From Candidatus Tectimicrobiota bacterium (GTDB taxonomy: Bacteria; UBA8248; JACPRG01), in the NCBI GenBank assembly GCA_016190025.1, contig JACPRG010000047.1:1-25060 (forward strand): a stretch of DNA of 25,060 nt, read 5' to 3'. The notes beneath the pieces are model-generated. The model did no database searches. It was given only the letters and a program-made list of their open reading frames with translations, and was not told where the DNA came from. Positions 10,051 through 16,962 of this stretch are shown here, one piece after another (position 1 is the stretch's first letter; each line of letters starts with the position of its first letter). A program made the position numbers and the translations under genes.

Positions 10051-10665
10051 ATGGGCACCTTCGAGATCGAGGGCGAGGGCCGGGAGGCGGCCTTGGCCGA
10101 GGCCCTGGCCCGCCTCGGGCTGGATGAGGCGGAGGCGGACGTCGAAACGGTCGAGGGAGGGGAGGGACTTCTCGGCCCCTCGCCGGTGCGCCTGCGGATC
10201 CGCTTCGACGACGGGCTCCTGCGGGCCCGCGCCGCCCGGGAGGCGCTGGAGGAGCTGATCCGGCGGATGGGGATGCAGGCGTCGGCGGACTTGGAGTTCC
10301 GGGAGGGCGTCGCGCGCCTGGACATCCGAAGCGGCCAGGCGGGCCTTCTCATCGGACGCCGCGGCGAGACCCTGGACGCCCTCGAGCACCTGGTGGACCG
10401 GATCGTCAACCGGCCGCCCCACGAGCGCATCCGGGTCGTCCTGGACGGCGAGGGCTACCGGGGCCGCGCCGAAGAGAGGCTCCGGGACCTGGCCGTCCAG
10501 ATGGCCGACAAGGCGAAGCGGACCGGGCAGGCTGTGGCCTGCAAGCCCATGAGCGCGAGGGACCGGCGGATCATCCACATGGCCCTGCGGGAGGACGCGG
10601 AGGTGGAGACCCTCAGCGAGGGGGAGGGGGCCTTCCGGCGGGTGGTGATCTCCCCGAAGCCGTGA
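10051..10665 (+). CDS. jag: RNA-binding protein Jag/KhpB (EloR), Jag_N-KH-R3H
   Basis: 204 residues. The Jag_N domain (1-50, FEIEGEGREAALAEALARLG) is followed by a KH domain with the GxxG loop IGRRG (101-105) and flanking VARLDIRSGQAG. The C-terminal R3H domain shows SARDRRIIHMALRED with R172 and H176 in the RxxxH spacing. Jag/KhpB is a cytoplasmic RNA-binding protein that often pairs with KhpA and is linked to cell-wall synthesis and elongation. It commonly lies downstream of yidC, as here. AAGGTGAG precedes the ATG. The usual next gene, mnmE, is absent. Confidence 0.95.
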   Translation: MGTFEIEGEGREAALAEALARLGLDEAEADVETVEGGEGLLGPSPVRLRIRFDDGLLRARAAREALEELIRRMGMQASADLEFREGVARLDIRSGQAGLLIGRRGETLDALEHLVDRIVNRPPHERIRVVLDGEGYRGRAEERLRDLAVQMADKAKRTGQAVACKPMSARDRRIIHMALREDAEVETLSEGEGAFRRVVISPKP

Positions 10666-10693
10666 TCCCCAGCCAGGCCCGGCGGCGAACCGG

Positions 10694-10722
10694 CCCGCGC
10701 GCGGCGGGGCAGTTTGATTTTT
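10694..10722 (+). terminator. Possible weak intrinsic terminator after jag
   Basis: CCCGC (10694-10698) and GCGGG (10704-10708) form a 5-bp GC stem with a 5-nt loop, followed after four nucleotides by TTTGATTTTT. The stem is short and the T-run interrupted, so this is a tentative end for the rpmH-jag transcript. Confidence 0.35.
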
Positions 10723-10773
10723 CGGTGTAGCCGCGATTTGAGCGCAGGGGCCGCAGACCCCAAGTGGTCTCTC

Positions 10774-11634
10774 ATGTGGCGTTTTCTGAACACGGGCTTT
10801 CGCGACGGCGCGTGGAACATGGCCGTGGACGAGGCCCTCTGGAGGGGCGTCCAGGAGGGGAAGAGCCCACCCACCCTGCGGTTTTACGCCTGGGCGCCCG
10901 CGACCCTCTCCATCGGCTACGCGCAGCCCTTCGAGCGGGACATCGACCTTCGCGCCCTGGAGCGTCTCGGTATCCCCTGGGTCCGCCGGCCCACTGGGGG
11001 GCGCGCCGTCCTTCACGACCGGGAGCTCACGTACAGCGCGGTCTTCCCGGCGGACGTCTCGGAGCGGGCGCCGCGGGAGGCGGGCGGGGGCGGCCCTCCC
11101 ATCCTGAGGGACTACGCCTTCGTGAGCCGGGGGCTCGTTTCGGGCCTGCGCAACCTGGGGGTTCCGGCGGAACTGGCCCCGGCCGCCGAAAGGAGCAGTC
11201 GGGGGCAGGGCCCCGGGGACCGGACGGGCGCCTGCTTTTCCTCCACGTCGGCCTATGAGGTGACGGTCCGGGGACGGAAGATCGCCGGCAGCGCCCAGCG
11301 CCGCGGGGGGGGCGGCGTATTGCAGCACGGCTCCGTCCCCCTGGACCTGGACGTTGAACGGCTCGCTTCGCTCTTCAAGGTCCGGAATCCCGGGGGCCAG
11401 GCGCGCCTCGCCGCCGGCCTGAGGAAGAAGATGACCTGCATGAAGGAGGCCCTCGGAGGCCGCGAGGTGTCGTACGAGGAGGCGTGCGCTGCCTTCGCGG
11501 CGGGCTTTCGGGAGGCTTTCGGCAAGCTCATCCCCGGCGAGCTGACGCCCGAGGAGAGAGAGGCGGCGGAGGCCCTTGTTCGGGAGAATCGGGAGAAGCG
11601 CGGGCGCCGGTCAGCCGCCCTGACGGACGGCTGA
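10774..11634 (+). CDS. lipM: Octanoyltransferase LipM-like (biotin/lipoate protein ligase fold)
   Basis: 286 residues from MWRFLNTGFRDGAWNMAVDE. It has the LplA/LipM core motifs: RRPTGGRAVLHD (71-82), GACFSSTSAYEV with C154 at the position of the LipM catalytic cysteine, GRKIAGSAQRR (167-177) and VLQHGSVPL. Enzymes of this family move octanoate or lipoate onto the lysine of lipoyl domains (GcvH or 2-oxoacid dehydrogenase E2). The catalytic cysteine makes a LipM-type octanoyltransferase more likely than an ATP-dependent lipoate ligase, though family boundaries are fuzzy. The frame is open 20 codons further upstream, but similarity starts at the chosen ATG. It occupies the slot where mnmE often follows jag, and it converges on the gene at 11656. 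Confidence 0.85.
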   Translation: MWRFLNTGFRDGAWNMAVDEALWRGVQEGKSPPTLRFYAWAPATLSIGYAQPFERDIDLRALERLGIPWVRRPTGGRAVLHDRELTYSAVFPADVSERAPREAGGGGPPILRDYAFVSRGLVSGLRNLGVPAELAPAAERSSRGQGPGDRTGACFSSTSAYEVTVRGRKIAGSAQRRGGGGVLQHGSVPLDLDVERLASLFKVRNPGGQARLAAGLRKKMTCMKEALGGREVSYEEACAAFAAGFREAFGKLIPGELTPEEREAAEALVRENREKRGRRSAALTDG

Positions 11635-11637
11635 CCG
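11608..11637. terminator. Inverted repeat between convergent genes, possible bidirectional terminator
   Basis: CGGTCAGCCG (11608-11617) and CGGCTGACCG (11628-11637) form a perfect 10-bp stem with a 10-nt loop. The right arm includes the lipM stop codon, and the stop of the convergent oxidoreductase lies 18 nt away. No clear T-run follows on either strand, so termination may be weak or protein-assisted. Confidence 0.55.
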
Positions 11638-11655
11638 CCCTCCGCGCTGTCCTCT

Positions 11656-12693
11656 CTAGCCGATCAGGGGGGCCATGGCGTCGATGTTGTCCAGGATGGG
11701 GGCCTTGCCGGTCTTTTTGTCGACGACATTGCGGATGACCGCCAGGGAGATCCCCAGCCTCCCATACTCCCTGACCTTCCCCCTGACCTCCTCCGGCGTC
11801 CCGGTGAAGGTGATCTTCCTCATGACCTCGTCGTCGATGAGCTTTAGGGCGCCGTCCACGTCTCCTTTCAGGTAGGTCTCGCGGATCCGGGTGTGCCGCT
11901 CTCCCAGCCCCGCCTTTTCCATCGTGAACTGGTGGTGGTCCTCCCGCAGGTAGTACAGGCAGGCCCTCTGGACCGCCTCTTTCACCTTTCCGGGGTCCTT
12001 GTTGGCGGCCATCACTAGGCTGCAGCCCAGCTTCACCTCTTTGGGGTCCCTCCCGGCCTCCTCGGCGCCCTCCCGGATGACTCCCTTGGCCCACTCGATG
12101 TATTCCGGGGTCGAGAGGGAGTTGAAGATCACCCCGTCCGCGTACGCCCCGGCGACCCGGAGCACCCTTGGGCCGGTGGCGCCGACGTAGATGGGCACCT
12201 CCTGTCCCTGGGCCAGGTCGCTGGCGGTCGTGCCGACGCCGTGGGTCTGGGGGATCCAGGCGTTGTCCAGCCGGAAGAATTTCCCCTCATAGCTGAGGCG
12301 CTTGCCGGCCAGGATGCCCCGGATGATCTCGATGTACTCCTTCGTCCTCTCGGCGGTCTTGTCCACCTTGACGCCGTGGTTGGGCTCGATCTTCAGGCGG
12401 CCGCCGGCCCCGATTCCCAAGAGCCTGAACCGGCCGTCCGTCGCCTCGTTCAGCGTGATGACGGACATCGCCAGGTCCGTCGGGGTTCGGGTGTAGATGG
12501 GGACGACGTTCGTGCCCAGGCGGATCCTTTTCGTCGCGTTGGCGATCTGGGCCAGGCCGATGAATCCGTCCCTCACCGCGGACTGCCCCACCAGGGCGTA
12601 ATGGACCCCAGCCTTCTCGCCCCGCCGGATGGCGTCGATGATGTCTTTCAGGGGCAGGTCCAGGAGGCTGTAGAAGCTGAGCGCGAACTCCAT
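11656..12693 (-). CDS. LLM-class flavin/F420-dependent oxidoreductase
   Basis: 345 residues of the luciferase-like monooxygenase (TIM-barrel) fold: MEFALSFYSLLDLPLKDII, YALVGQSAVRDGFIGLAQIA, RIRLGTNVVPIYTRTPTDLA, LGIGAGGR, EVPIYVGATGPRVLRVAGAY and ADGVIF. This pattern is closest to F420-dependent members such as methylene-H4MPT-reductase-like proteins, but cofactor and substrate cannot be fixed from sequence. The ATG at 12693 has AAGGGAA immediately upstream and GGAGG slightly further. Upstream codons in frame are compositionally odd and lack family similarity. It is a single gene, convergent with lipM and divergent from moaD. Such oxidoreductases are especially abundant in actinobacteria, Chloroflexi and Rokubacteria/Methylomirabilota-type genomes. 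Confidence 0.85.
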   Translation of the reverse strand: MEFALSFYSLLDLPLKDIIDAIRRGEKAGVHYALVGQSAVRDGFIGLAQIANATKRIRLGTNVVPIYTRTPTDLAMSVITLNEATDGRFRLLGIGAGGRLKIEPNHGVKVDKTAERTKEYIEIIRGILAGKRLSYEGKFFRLDNAWIPQTHGVGTTASDLAQGQEVPIYVGATGPRVLRVAGAYADGVIFNSLSTPEYIEWAKGVIREGAEEAGRDPKEVKLGCSLVMAANKDPGKVKEAVQRACLYYLREDHHQFTMEKAGLGERHTRIRETYLKGDVDGALKLIDDEVMRKITFTGTPEEVRGKVREYGRLGISLAVIRNVVDKKTGKAPILDNIDAMAPLIG

Positions 12694-12924
12694 TTCCCTT
12701 GATCCTCCGAGCGGGTGAGATGCCGGACGGCGACCCGGCCTTTCCCGGATGGTTGGCCGGCACGGCAAGGATGACACCGGATCGGGTCTGAAGGCAAGCC
12801 CGCGGCCGCTCTTTTGCGCGCGCAGGTTTCGCGGCAGCAATGGGGCCGTTTCGTGTTGGGCGGACAGCCGGTTTCTTCCCCGGCTCGGACATTCCCTGAA
12901 GGGGAGCAGCCCCCAGCGGTGTAG

Positions 12925-12945
12925 GGGCGACGCGACGCGTCGCCC
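12925..12945. repeat. REP/MITE-like palindrome
   Basis: GGCGACGCG-A-CGCGTCGCC (12926-12944) is a perfect palindrome around one central base, extended by one G-C pair on each side. The left flank GTAGGG resembles intergenic GTAGGGGCGAC...GTCGCCCCTAC elements that recur in many environmental genomes; the right flank (CTGGGC) no longer matches, so this may be an eroded copy. Confidence 0.6.
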
Positions 12946-13001
12946 TGGGCGAGCTGAGGGGAGATCGGGGAGGCAGGCTGACCCGCGACCGGTTCCGCCG
13001 T

Positions 13002-13035
13002 TTGACAGCCTGGGGCACCGGCCCTAGCGTATAAT
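13002..13035 (+). promoter_or_regulatory. Candidate promoter of moaD-moaE with over-long spacer
   Basis: There is a perfect TTGACA (13002-13007) and a perfect TATAAT (13030-13035), separated by 22 nt instead of about 17. The two hexamers may belong to one regulated promoter that needs an activator to realign them, or only the -10 may be used. The moaD start lies 60 nt downstream. Confidence 0.45.
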
Positions 13036-13094
13036 GAGTGGGAGAGGCATTCCCGCTCCGCGGAAGGCTTCCTGGAAGAATGGGGGATTTCGGG

Positions 13095-13358
13095 GTGAAG
13101 GTCAAGGTGCTGGCCTTCGCGTGGGCGAGGGACGCCATGGGGGCCGATCGCGCGGAGGTCGAGGTGCCCGAAGGGACGACCGTCCGGGAGGCGCTGCGCC
13201 AGCTGGCGGAGTCCCATCCGAGGCTCGCGGGGCGGTCGGATGCCCTGACCGTCGCCGTCAACGAGGAGTTCGTCGGCCCGCAGTGGGTCCTGAAGGCGGG
13301 GGATGAAGTCGCGCTCATCCCGCCGATTTCCGGAGGCCGCCTTGTTTCGGATCTCTGA
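13095..13358 (+). CDS. moaD: Molybdopterin synthase sulfur carrier subunit MoaD-like
   Basis: 87 residues of the ubiquitin-like MoaD/ThiS fold: KVKVLAFAWARDAMGADRAEV, EVPEGTTVREALRQLAESHP, VAVNEEFV and LKAGDEVALIPPISGG. MoaD carries a thiocarboxylate on its C-terminal Gly-Gly and, with MoaE, converts precursor Z (cPMP) to molybdopterin. Here the GG (80-81) is followed by six more residues, RLVSDL, so the activated terminus would need processing, or the gene is read differently. The GTG at 13095 with GGGGGA about 7 nt upstream is preferred over the in-frame ATG at 13080, whose ribosome-binding site is too close. It overlaps moaE by 17 nt. Confidence 0.85.
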   Translation: MKVKVLAFAWARDAMGADRAEVEVPEGTTVREALRQLAESHPRLAGRSDALTVAVNEEFVGPQWVLKAGDEVALIPPISGGRLVSDL

Positions 13359-13797
13359 GACCCCCATCGATGTGAGCGAGCTGCACCGCGCTGTCCTGGG
13401 CTCCGGCCAGGGGGCGCTGGTGGACTTTTTCGGCGTCGTCCGCGACCACGCCCGCGGCCGGAAGGTCGTGGGGCTGGAGTACCATGCCTACAAGCCGATG
13501 GCCGAGAAAAAGCTCCGGCAGATCGGGGAGGAGATCGCCCAGAAGTGGGGCATCCGCGCCGTGGCCATTGTCCACCGGGTCGGGCGGCTCGGGATCGGCG
13601 ACACGGCCGTCGTCATCTCCGCGGCCGCGCCGCACCGGGCCGAGGCCTTCGCGGCTTGCAAGTACGCCATCGACCGGATCAAGCAGATCGTCCCCATCTG
13701 GAAAAAGGAGTACGGGGAAGACGGCGCAGAGTGGGTCGAGGAGTGCGCGGTGAGCGCCGCAGACGTGCGCGAGAGCTCCCCGGCGGCGGGGGGTTGA
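13342..13797 (+). CDS. moaE: Molybdopterin synthase catalytic subunit MoaE
   Basis: 151 residues from a TTG start at 13342, with GGAGG five nucleotides upstream. The MoaE core is clear: GALVDFFGVVRDHARGRKVVGLEYHAY (27-50), AIVHRVGRLGIGDTAVVISAAAPHRAEAF (75-103) and the active-site segment YAIDRIKQIVPIWKKE (108-123) with its catalytic lysines. MoaE transfers sulfur from MoaD thiocarboxylate to precursor Z, two dithiolene sulfurs per molybdopterin. The frame is open upstream to 13303, but there is no similarity there. The ribosome-binding site is formed by the Gly-Gly codons of moaD, so the two are translationally coupled. Confidence 0.94.
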   Translation: MFRISETPIDVSELHRAVLGSGQGALVDFFGVVRDHARGRKVVGLEYHAYKPMAEKKLRQIGEEIAQKWGIRAVAIVHRVGRLGIGDTAVVISAAAPHRAEAFAACKYAIDRIKQIVPIWKKEYGEDGAEWVEECAVSAADVRESSPAAGG

Positions 13798-13861
13798 TCT
13801 TTCCCTCCCGGTTGCGTACATTTCTGATGACAGGAGCGGTCCAGGCAAGGGCTGTGTTCGG

Positions 13862-13936
13862 GCGGGCGTAATTCAGAGGTAGAATGTCAGCTTCCCAAGC
13901 TGAACGTCGTGGGTTCGATTCCCATCGCCCGCTCCA
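13862..13936 (+). tRNA. tRNA-Gly (anticodon CCC)
   Basis: A full cloverleaf can be folded by eye. The acceptor arms GCGGGCG (13862-13868) and CGCCCGC (13926-13932) pair perfectly. The anticodon stem TCAGC/GCTGA encloses the loop TTCCCAA, giving anticodon CCC. The T arm is GTGGG TTCGATT CCCAT. The discriminator is T, followed by an encoded CCA (13934-13936). It reads glycine codon GGG, frequent in this GC-rich genome. Confidence 0.97.
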
Positions 13937-13953
13937 TTTTTAACCCGCCGCAG

Positions 13954-13995
13954 GCTCGCCCGGTCAATCGCTGGATTGCGGGCGAGCTTTGTTTT
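13954..13995 (+). terminator. Strong Rho-independent terminator after tRNA-Gly
   Basis: GCTCGCCCG (13954-13962) pairs perfectly with CGGGCGAGC (13979-13987), and an inner stem CAATC/GATTG extends the hairpin with a GCTG loop. TTTGTTTT (13988-13995) follows. It separates the tRNA transcript from the PHP gene. Confidence 0.9.
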
Positions 13996-14067
13996 GGCGG
14001 TCGGATTTCATCCCCCCTCCCTTTGCCTGAGCCCCGGCCCCCTCCCGGGGGCCGGCGGAGCGAGACC

Positions 14068-15009
14068 TTGTCCAGCTCGAGGGTGAGAGCCGCGCGAAAA
14101 CCCGTCTCCCTTCGCCATCCGGTCGCCCGTCCGGGAGAGCCCTTCGGGGACCTGCACGTCCACACGGATTGCTCCGACGGGGTGAACCCCCCGGAGAGGG
14201 TCGTGGAGCGCGCGGCCGCGCTGGGGCTTTCCTTCCTGGCCGTCGCCGACCACGACACCGTCCGGGGCGTGGCGCCCGCGCGCAGGCGGGCGGTGGAGGT
14301 GGGCGTGCGCCTGGTCCCGGCGGTGGAGCTGAGCGCGTGCGCCCCCGGAGGGGACGTCCACATCCTTGGGTACTTCGTGGATGAGGAAGACGGGGCGTTC
14401 CTCGCGGCCCTGGGGGCGGTCGAGTCCCGCCGGCGGGAGCGCCTCTTGCGGATGATCGAGAAGCTCCGCGGCCTCGGGGTGCCGGCCGACGCCGAGGTCT
14501 TCTTCGCCCGGTATTCGAGGGGCTGGGCGGGCCGGGGCAACCTGGCCCGCTACCTGGTGCAAGAGGGACTGGTCCCCTCGGTCGAGGAGGTGTTTGTCCG
14601 CTACCTGGGGACGGGCCGCCCGGCCCATGAGCCGGTGGACGCCTTGACAACGGCGGAGGCGATTCGGATCATCCGGAAAGCGGGGGGTGTCGCCGTGATG
14701 GCCCATCCGGGGCGGACCGCGATGGATCCCTTGATTCCGACGCTCGTGGCCGAGGGGCTTTCCGGGATCGAGGCCTATCACTCCGCCCACAGCCGCTCCC
14801 AGGCGGAGTCCTACCGGAGGTGGGCCGTCTCCCATCGGCTTCTCGTCACCGGAGGGTCCGACTGCCACGGACGGGATGACCCGGAGGCCCTCCTGGGGAC
14901 CGTCCGCGTGCCCCAGCGCGTCCTCGACGCCCTGGAGGCGGAGAGCGCCGCCCGCGCGGCGGGCGGCGCCGGCGGCCCCGAACGGGTGAAAGAGGCGAAA
15001 GAGGGATAG
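14068..15009 (+). CDS. PHP-domain phosphoesterase (TrpH/YciV, RNase AM-like)
   Basis: About 313 residues. PHP metal-binding motifs appear in order: DLHVHTDCSDG, VADHDT, PAVELSA, HILGYFVDE, MAHPGR, YHSAHS and VTGGSDCHG. The central part LARYLVQEGLVPSVEEVFVRYLGTGRPAHEPVDALTTAEAIRIIRKAGGV is characteristic of the TrpH/YciV group. In E. coli YciV (RNase AM) is a 5'-3' exonuclease maturing rRNA 5' ends and also hydrolyses 3',5'-nucleoside bisphosphates; the exact substrate here is unknown. No ATG exists between the tRNA terminator and the domain. TTG at 14068 with GGAG 7 nt upstream is the best start; GTG at 14083 is an alternative. The WYL regulator follows 4 nt after its stop. Confidence 0.88.
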   Translation: MSSSRVRAARKPVSLRHPVARPGEPFGDLHVHTDCSDGVNPPERVVERAAALGLSFLAVADHDTVRGVAPARRRAVEVGVRLVPAVELSACAPGGDVHILGYFVDEEDGAFLAALGAVESRRRERLLRMIEKLRGLGVPADAEVFFARYSRGWAGRGNLARYLVQEGLVPSVEEVFVRYLGTGRPAHEPVDALTTAEAIRIIRKAGGVAVMAHPGRTAMDPLIPTLVAEGLSGIEAYHSAHSRSQAESYRRWAVSHRLLVTGGSDCHGRDDPEALLGTVRVPQRVLDALEAESAARAAGGAGGPERVKEAKEG

Positions 15010-15013
15010 GGCC

Positions 15014-16105
15014 GTGTCGCGCCGGCACCAGATCCAGCGACAGTGGGAGATCGTCCGCTATCTGGAAGCTGGGGGCAGTCCAGCCCTGGCCGACCTGGCC
15101 GACGTGATCCCTCCGCCCGAGGGGGAGGAGGGAGCGCCGCGGAGGTGGAGCGAGAGCACCCTGCGGCGCGACATCGAGGACCTGATCCGGGCCGGCTTCC
15201 CCATCCTGCGCCAGAGGAAAGGGGAGGTCCGCTGGCGGTTCCCCGAGGGCTACCGCAACGCCGTCCCCGGGCCCTTCCGGCTCTCGGAGCTGATGGCCCT
15301 CTACTACGCCCGGCGGGCGTTCGACGCCTTCCGGGAAACCCCCTTCGGCGAGACGTTCCGGAGGCTTGAAGAGGCGGTCGAGAGGCTCGTGCCCGCGGCC
15401 ATGCGGGAGTTCCTGGACCGGATCGATCCCCATTTCGGCCCTTACGTCCCCTCCTTGCGGGCGTTCTCCGTCCACCGGCGCGTCCTGGAGGAGGTGGCGC
15501 AGGCGGCGGACGAGCGCCGGTGCGTGGAGGTTCTGGTGCAGCTTCCGGGCAGGCGCCGCGCCTCCTGGCGCCGCGTGGACCCCTACGGGGTCTGGTACCA
15601 TCTCGGCCGGACGCTCTTGATGGGCCATCAGCACGAGACCCGGACCATCGAGCTCCTCCCGGTGGATTCCATCCGGGAGGTCCGGACGACCGAGGACGTC
15701 TTTCAGCTCCCCCTGGAGATCGACTTCCGCGCCGTCCTGATGGGCGGGGGCGAGGGCGCCGCCCGGGTGGAGGGCCCCGGCGTGGAGGTGGTGATCCGTT
15801 GCGCCGGGGAGGCGGCGGAGCGGGTTCAGGAGGCGATCGCCCTGGGGTGGCTGCCGGAGACGTCCTCCGGGGGCTCCGGGGCCGCCGGGACCCCGCCCGG
15901 AGAGGACGGGGACGGCGAGGGGCGGGTGTTCCGGTTCGTGGCGGCCGACCTGGCGCCGGTCCGGGCCTGGGTCTTGAGTCTGGGCGGCGCCGCCGAGGTG
16001 ATCTCGCCCCCGGAGTTCCGCCGCGCCGTGGCGGCGGAGCTCCGCTCGGCCCAGGCCCGGTATCGATCCGTGGGCCGGGAGCCGGACGGCAAGGAGGCCC
16101 CCTGA
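15014..16105 (+). CDS. WYL-domain transcriptional regulator (YafY/PafC type)
   Basis: 363 residues from GTG at 15014. The N-terminal winged helix (RHQIQRQWEIVRYLEAGGSP, SESTLRRDIEDLIRAGFPIL, about 5-70) is followed by the WYL region RVDPYGVWYHLGRTLLMGH (about 190-210) and IELLPVDSIREVR. The C-terminal WCX-like domain (about 250-355) is interrupted by a Gly/Pro/Glu-rich insert near 285-305 (SSGGSGAAGTPPGEDGDGEG). WYL proteins sense ligands, often nucleic acids or nucleotides, and regulate DNA repair, phage defence or stress genes. It is 4 nt behind the PHP gene, so the two are co-expressed. A regulator coupled to a nucleic-acid-processing phosphoesterase is plausible but unproven. Confidence 0.88.
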   Translation: MSRRHQIQRQWEIVRYLEAGGSPALADLADVIPPPEGEEGAPRRWSESTLRRDIEDLIRAGFPILRQRKGEVRWRFPEGYRNAVPGPFRLSELMALYYARRAFDAFRETPFGETFRRLEEAVERLVPAAMREFLDRIDPHFGPYVPSLRAFSVHRRVLEEVAQAADERRCVEVLVQLPGRRRASWRRVDPYGVWYHLGRTLLMGHQHETRTIELLPVDSIREVRTTEDVFQLPLEIDFRAVLMGGGEGAARVEGPGVEVVIRCAGEAAERVQEAIALGWLPETSSGGSGAAGTPPGEDGDGEGRVFRFVAADLAPVRAWVLSLGGAAEVISPPEFRRAVAAELRSAQARYRSVGREPDGKEAP

Positions 16106-16145
16106 GGGGCTGCCGCCGGAGCCCGCCGGACCGTGGGGGGGGGTG

Positions 16146-16174
16146 TGGACACCCGGCGCGCGAGGTGCCATATT
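16146..16174 (+). promoter_or_regulatory. Probable sigma-70 promoter for the DUF507 pair
   Basis: TGGACA (16146-16151, five of six matches) is followed by a 17-nt spacer and CATATT (16169-16174, four of six), preceded by TGC, an extended -10 feature. It lies in the 199-nt gap between the WYL gene and the first DUF507 gene, which otherwise shows no gene. Confidence 0.6.
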
Positions 16175-16304
16175 GTGGGTGGCGGAGAGCCGTCCTGGGG
16201 CGGTCGCCGGGAGGCGGCGGGCCGCGGAGGATGGTTCCTGAACCCCCGGGAGGCGCCCGGCGCGGGACCGGGGGCTCCCGGAAAGCGCAGCGGGAGAAGG
16301 CGTG

Positions 16305-16586
16305 ATGCGTCTGCGCAGGGAAGTGATCGACAGGCTGGCGGGCTCCATCGCCCGCGAGCTCATCCGGTACCGTTACGTCGAGACCGGGATGACGGAGGCC
16401 GAGCTTTCCCTCCGCGTGGCGGGAGTGATCGCCGAGGACCTGCGCGTCGAGGACAAGCTGAACCAGGAGGTGCGGGACCTCCTCGCCAACTATGAGTCTG
16501 AGATGGACCGGCGGAACGTGGAGTACTCCCGCATGTTCGACCTGGTCAAACGACGCTTGGTGCGAGAGAGAAACCTGATCCTGTAA
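16305..16586 (+). CDS. DUF507 family protein, copy 1
   Basis: 93 residues, predicted all-helical and highly charged (MRLRREVIDRLAGSIARELI, MTEAELSLRVAGVIAEDLRV, EDKLNQEVRDLLANYESEMD, YSRMFDLVKRRLVRERNLIL). It matches the DUF507 pattern, a small cytoplasmic family of unknown function found in deltaproteobacteria, Aquificae, Nitrospirae and related lineages, often as two adjacent genes. The ATG at 16305 is chosen over the in-frame GTG at 16302 because GGGAG sits 8 nt before it. The next gene starts 3 nt after its stop. Confidence 0.85.
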   Translation: MRLRREVIDRLAGSIARELIRYRYVETGMTEAELSLRVAGVIAEDLRVEDKLNQEVRDLLANYESEMDRRNVEYSRMFDLVKRRLVRERNLIL

Positions 16587-16589
16587 AAC

Positions 16590-16874
16590 ATGTTCGTCAG
16601 TCTGAGCCGGGAAAAGATTAACCATCTCTCCAAATTGCTCGTGGGGGACCTGGAGGCCACGGAAGGGGTCGTCCTGGTCAAGCCCTCCAACGACGTCCGT
16701 CTGCGCATCGTGCGCGTCATCACCGAAGAGGTCCGTCTCGAGGAGACCATCGACGAGGAAGTCACCCGCACCGTCCTCTCCTACGGCCGGAAGATCCCCG
16801 AGGGGAGTCCGGAGTGGGATGTGCTTTACCGCAAGCACTACGAGCAGGAGCTCATCCGCCGGGGCTTGAAGTAG
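16590..16874 (+). CDS. DUF507 family protein, copy 2
   Basis: 94 residues, a diverged paralogue of the preceding gene. It shares the helical layout (LSREKINHLSKLLVGDLEA, RLRIVRVITEEVRLEETIDE, EVTRTVLSYGRKIPEGSPEW, YRKHYEQELIRRGLK). The RVxxVIxEDLRxExxxxEEV-type centre is common to both copies. It starts 3 nt after copy 1 with no ribosome-binding site of its own, so translation is probably coupled and the products may form a heterodimer. The function is unknown. Confidence 0.85.
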   Translation: MFVSLSREKINHLSKLLVGDLEATEGVVLVKPSNDVRLRIVRVITEEVRLEETIDEEVTRTVLSYGRKIPEGSPEWDVLYRKHYEQELIRRGLK

Positions 16875-16962
16875 GGCGCCCGTGGAGGGGGATCTCCGGG
16901 ACGGTGGCCATCTCTCGCAGCCGAGGTTTTCTGGGGCCGGCGGGGCCGGGACGCCCGGCGGG

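Larger units (their letters stand above)
12694..13094. other. 401-nt divergent intergenic region
   Basis: No gene with recognisable similarity is seen between the oxidoreductase (minus) and moaD (plus). The stretch contains a 21-bp near-perfect palindrome (12925-12945) and a TTGACA...TATAAT pair (13002-13035) ahead of moaD. Open frames here look like random GC-rich translation. Confidence 0.6.

Noticed and set aside
13909..14067. ATG start for the PHP gene at 13909
   Set aside because: It lies inside tRNA-Gly and upstream of its strong terminator; similarity begins only after about residue 75 of that frame.
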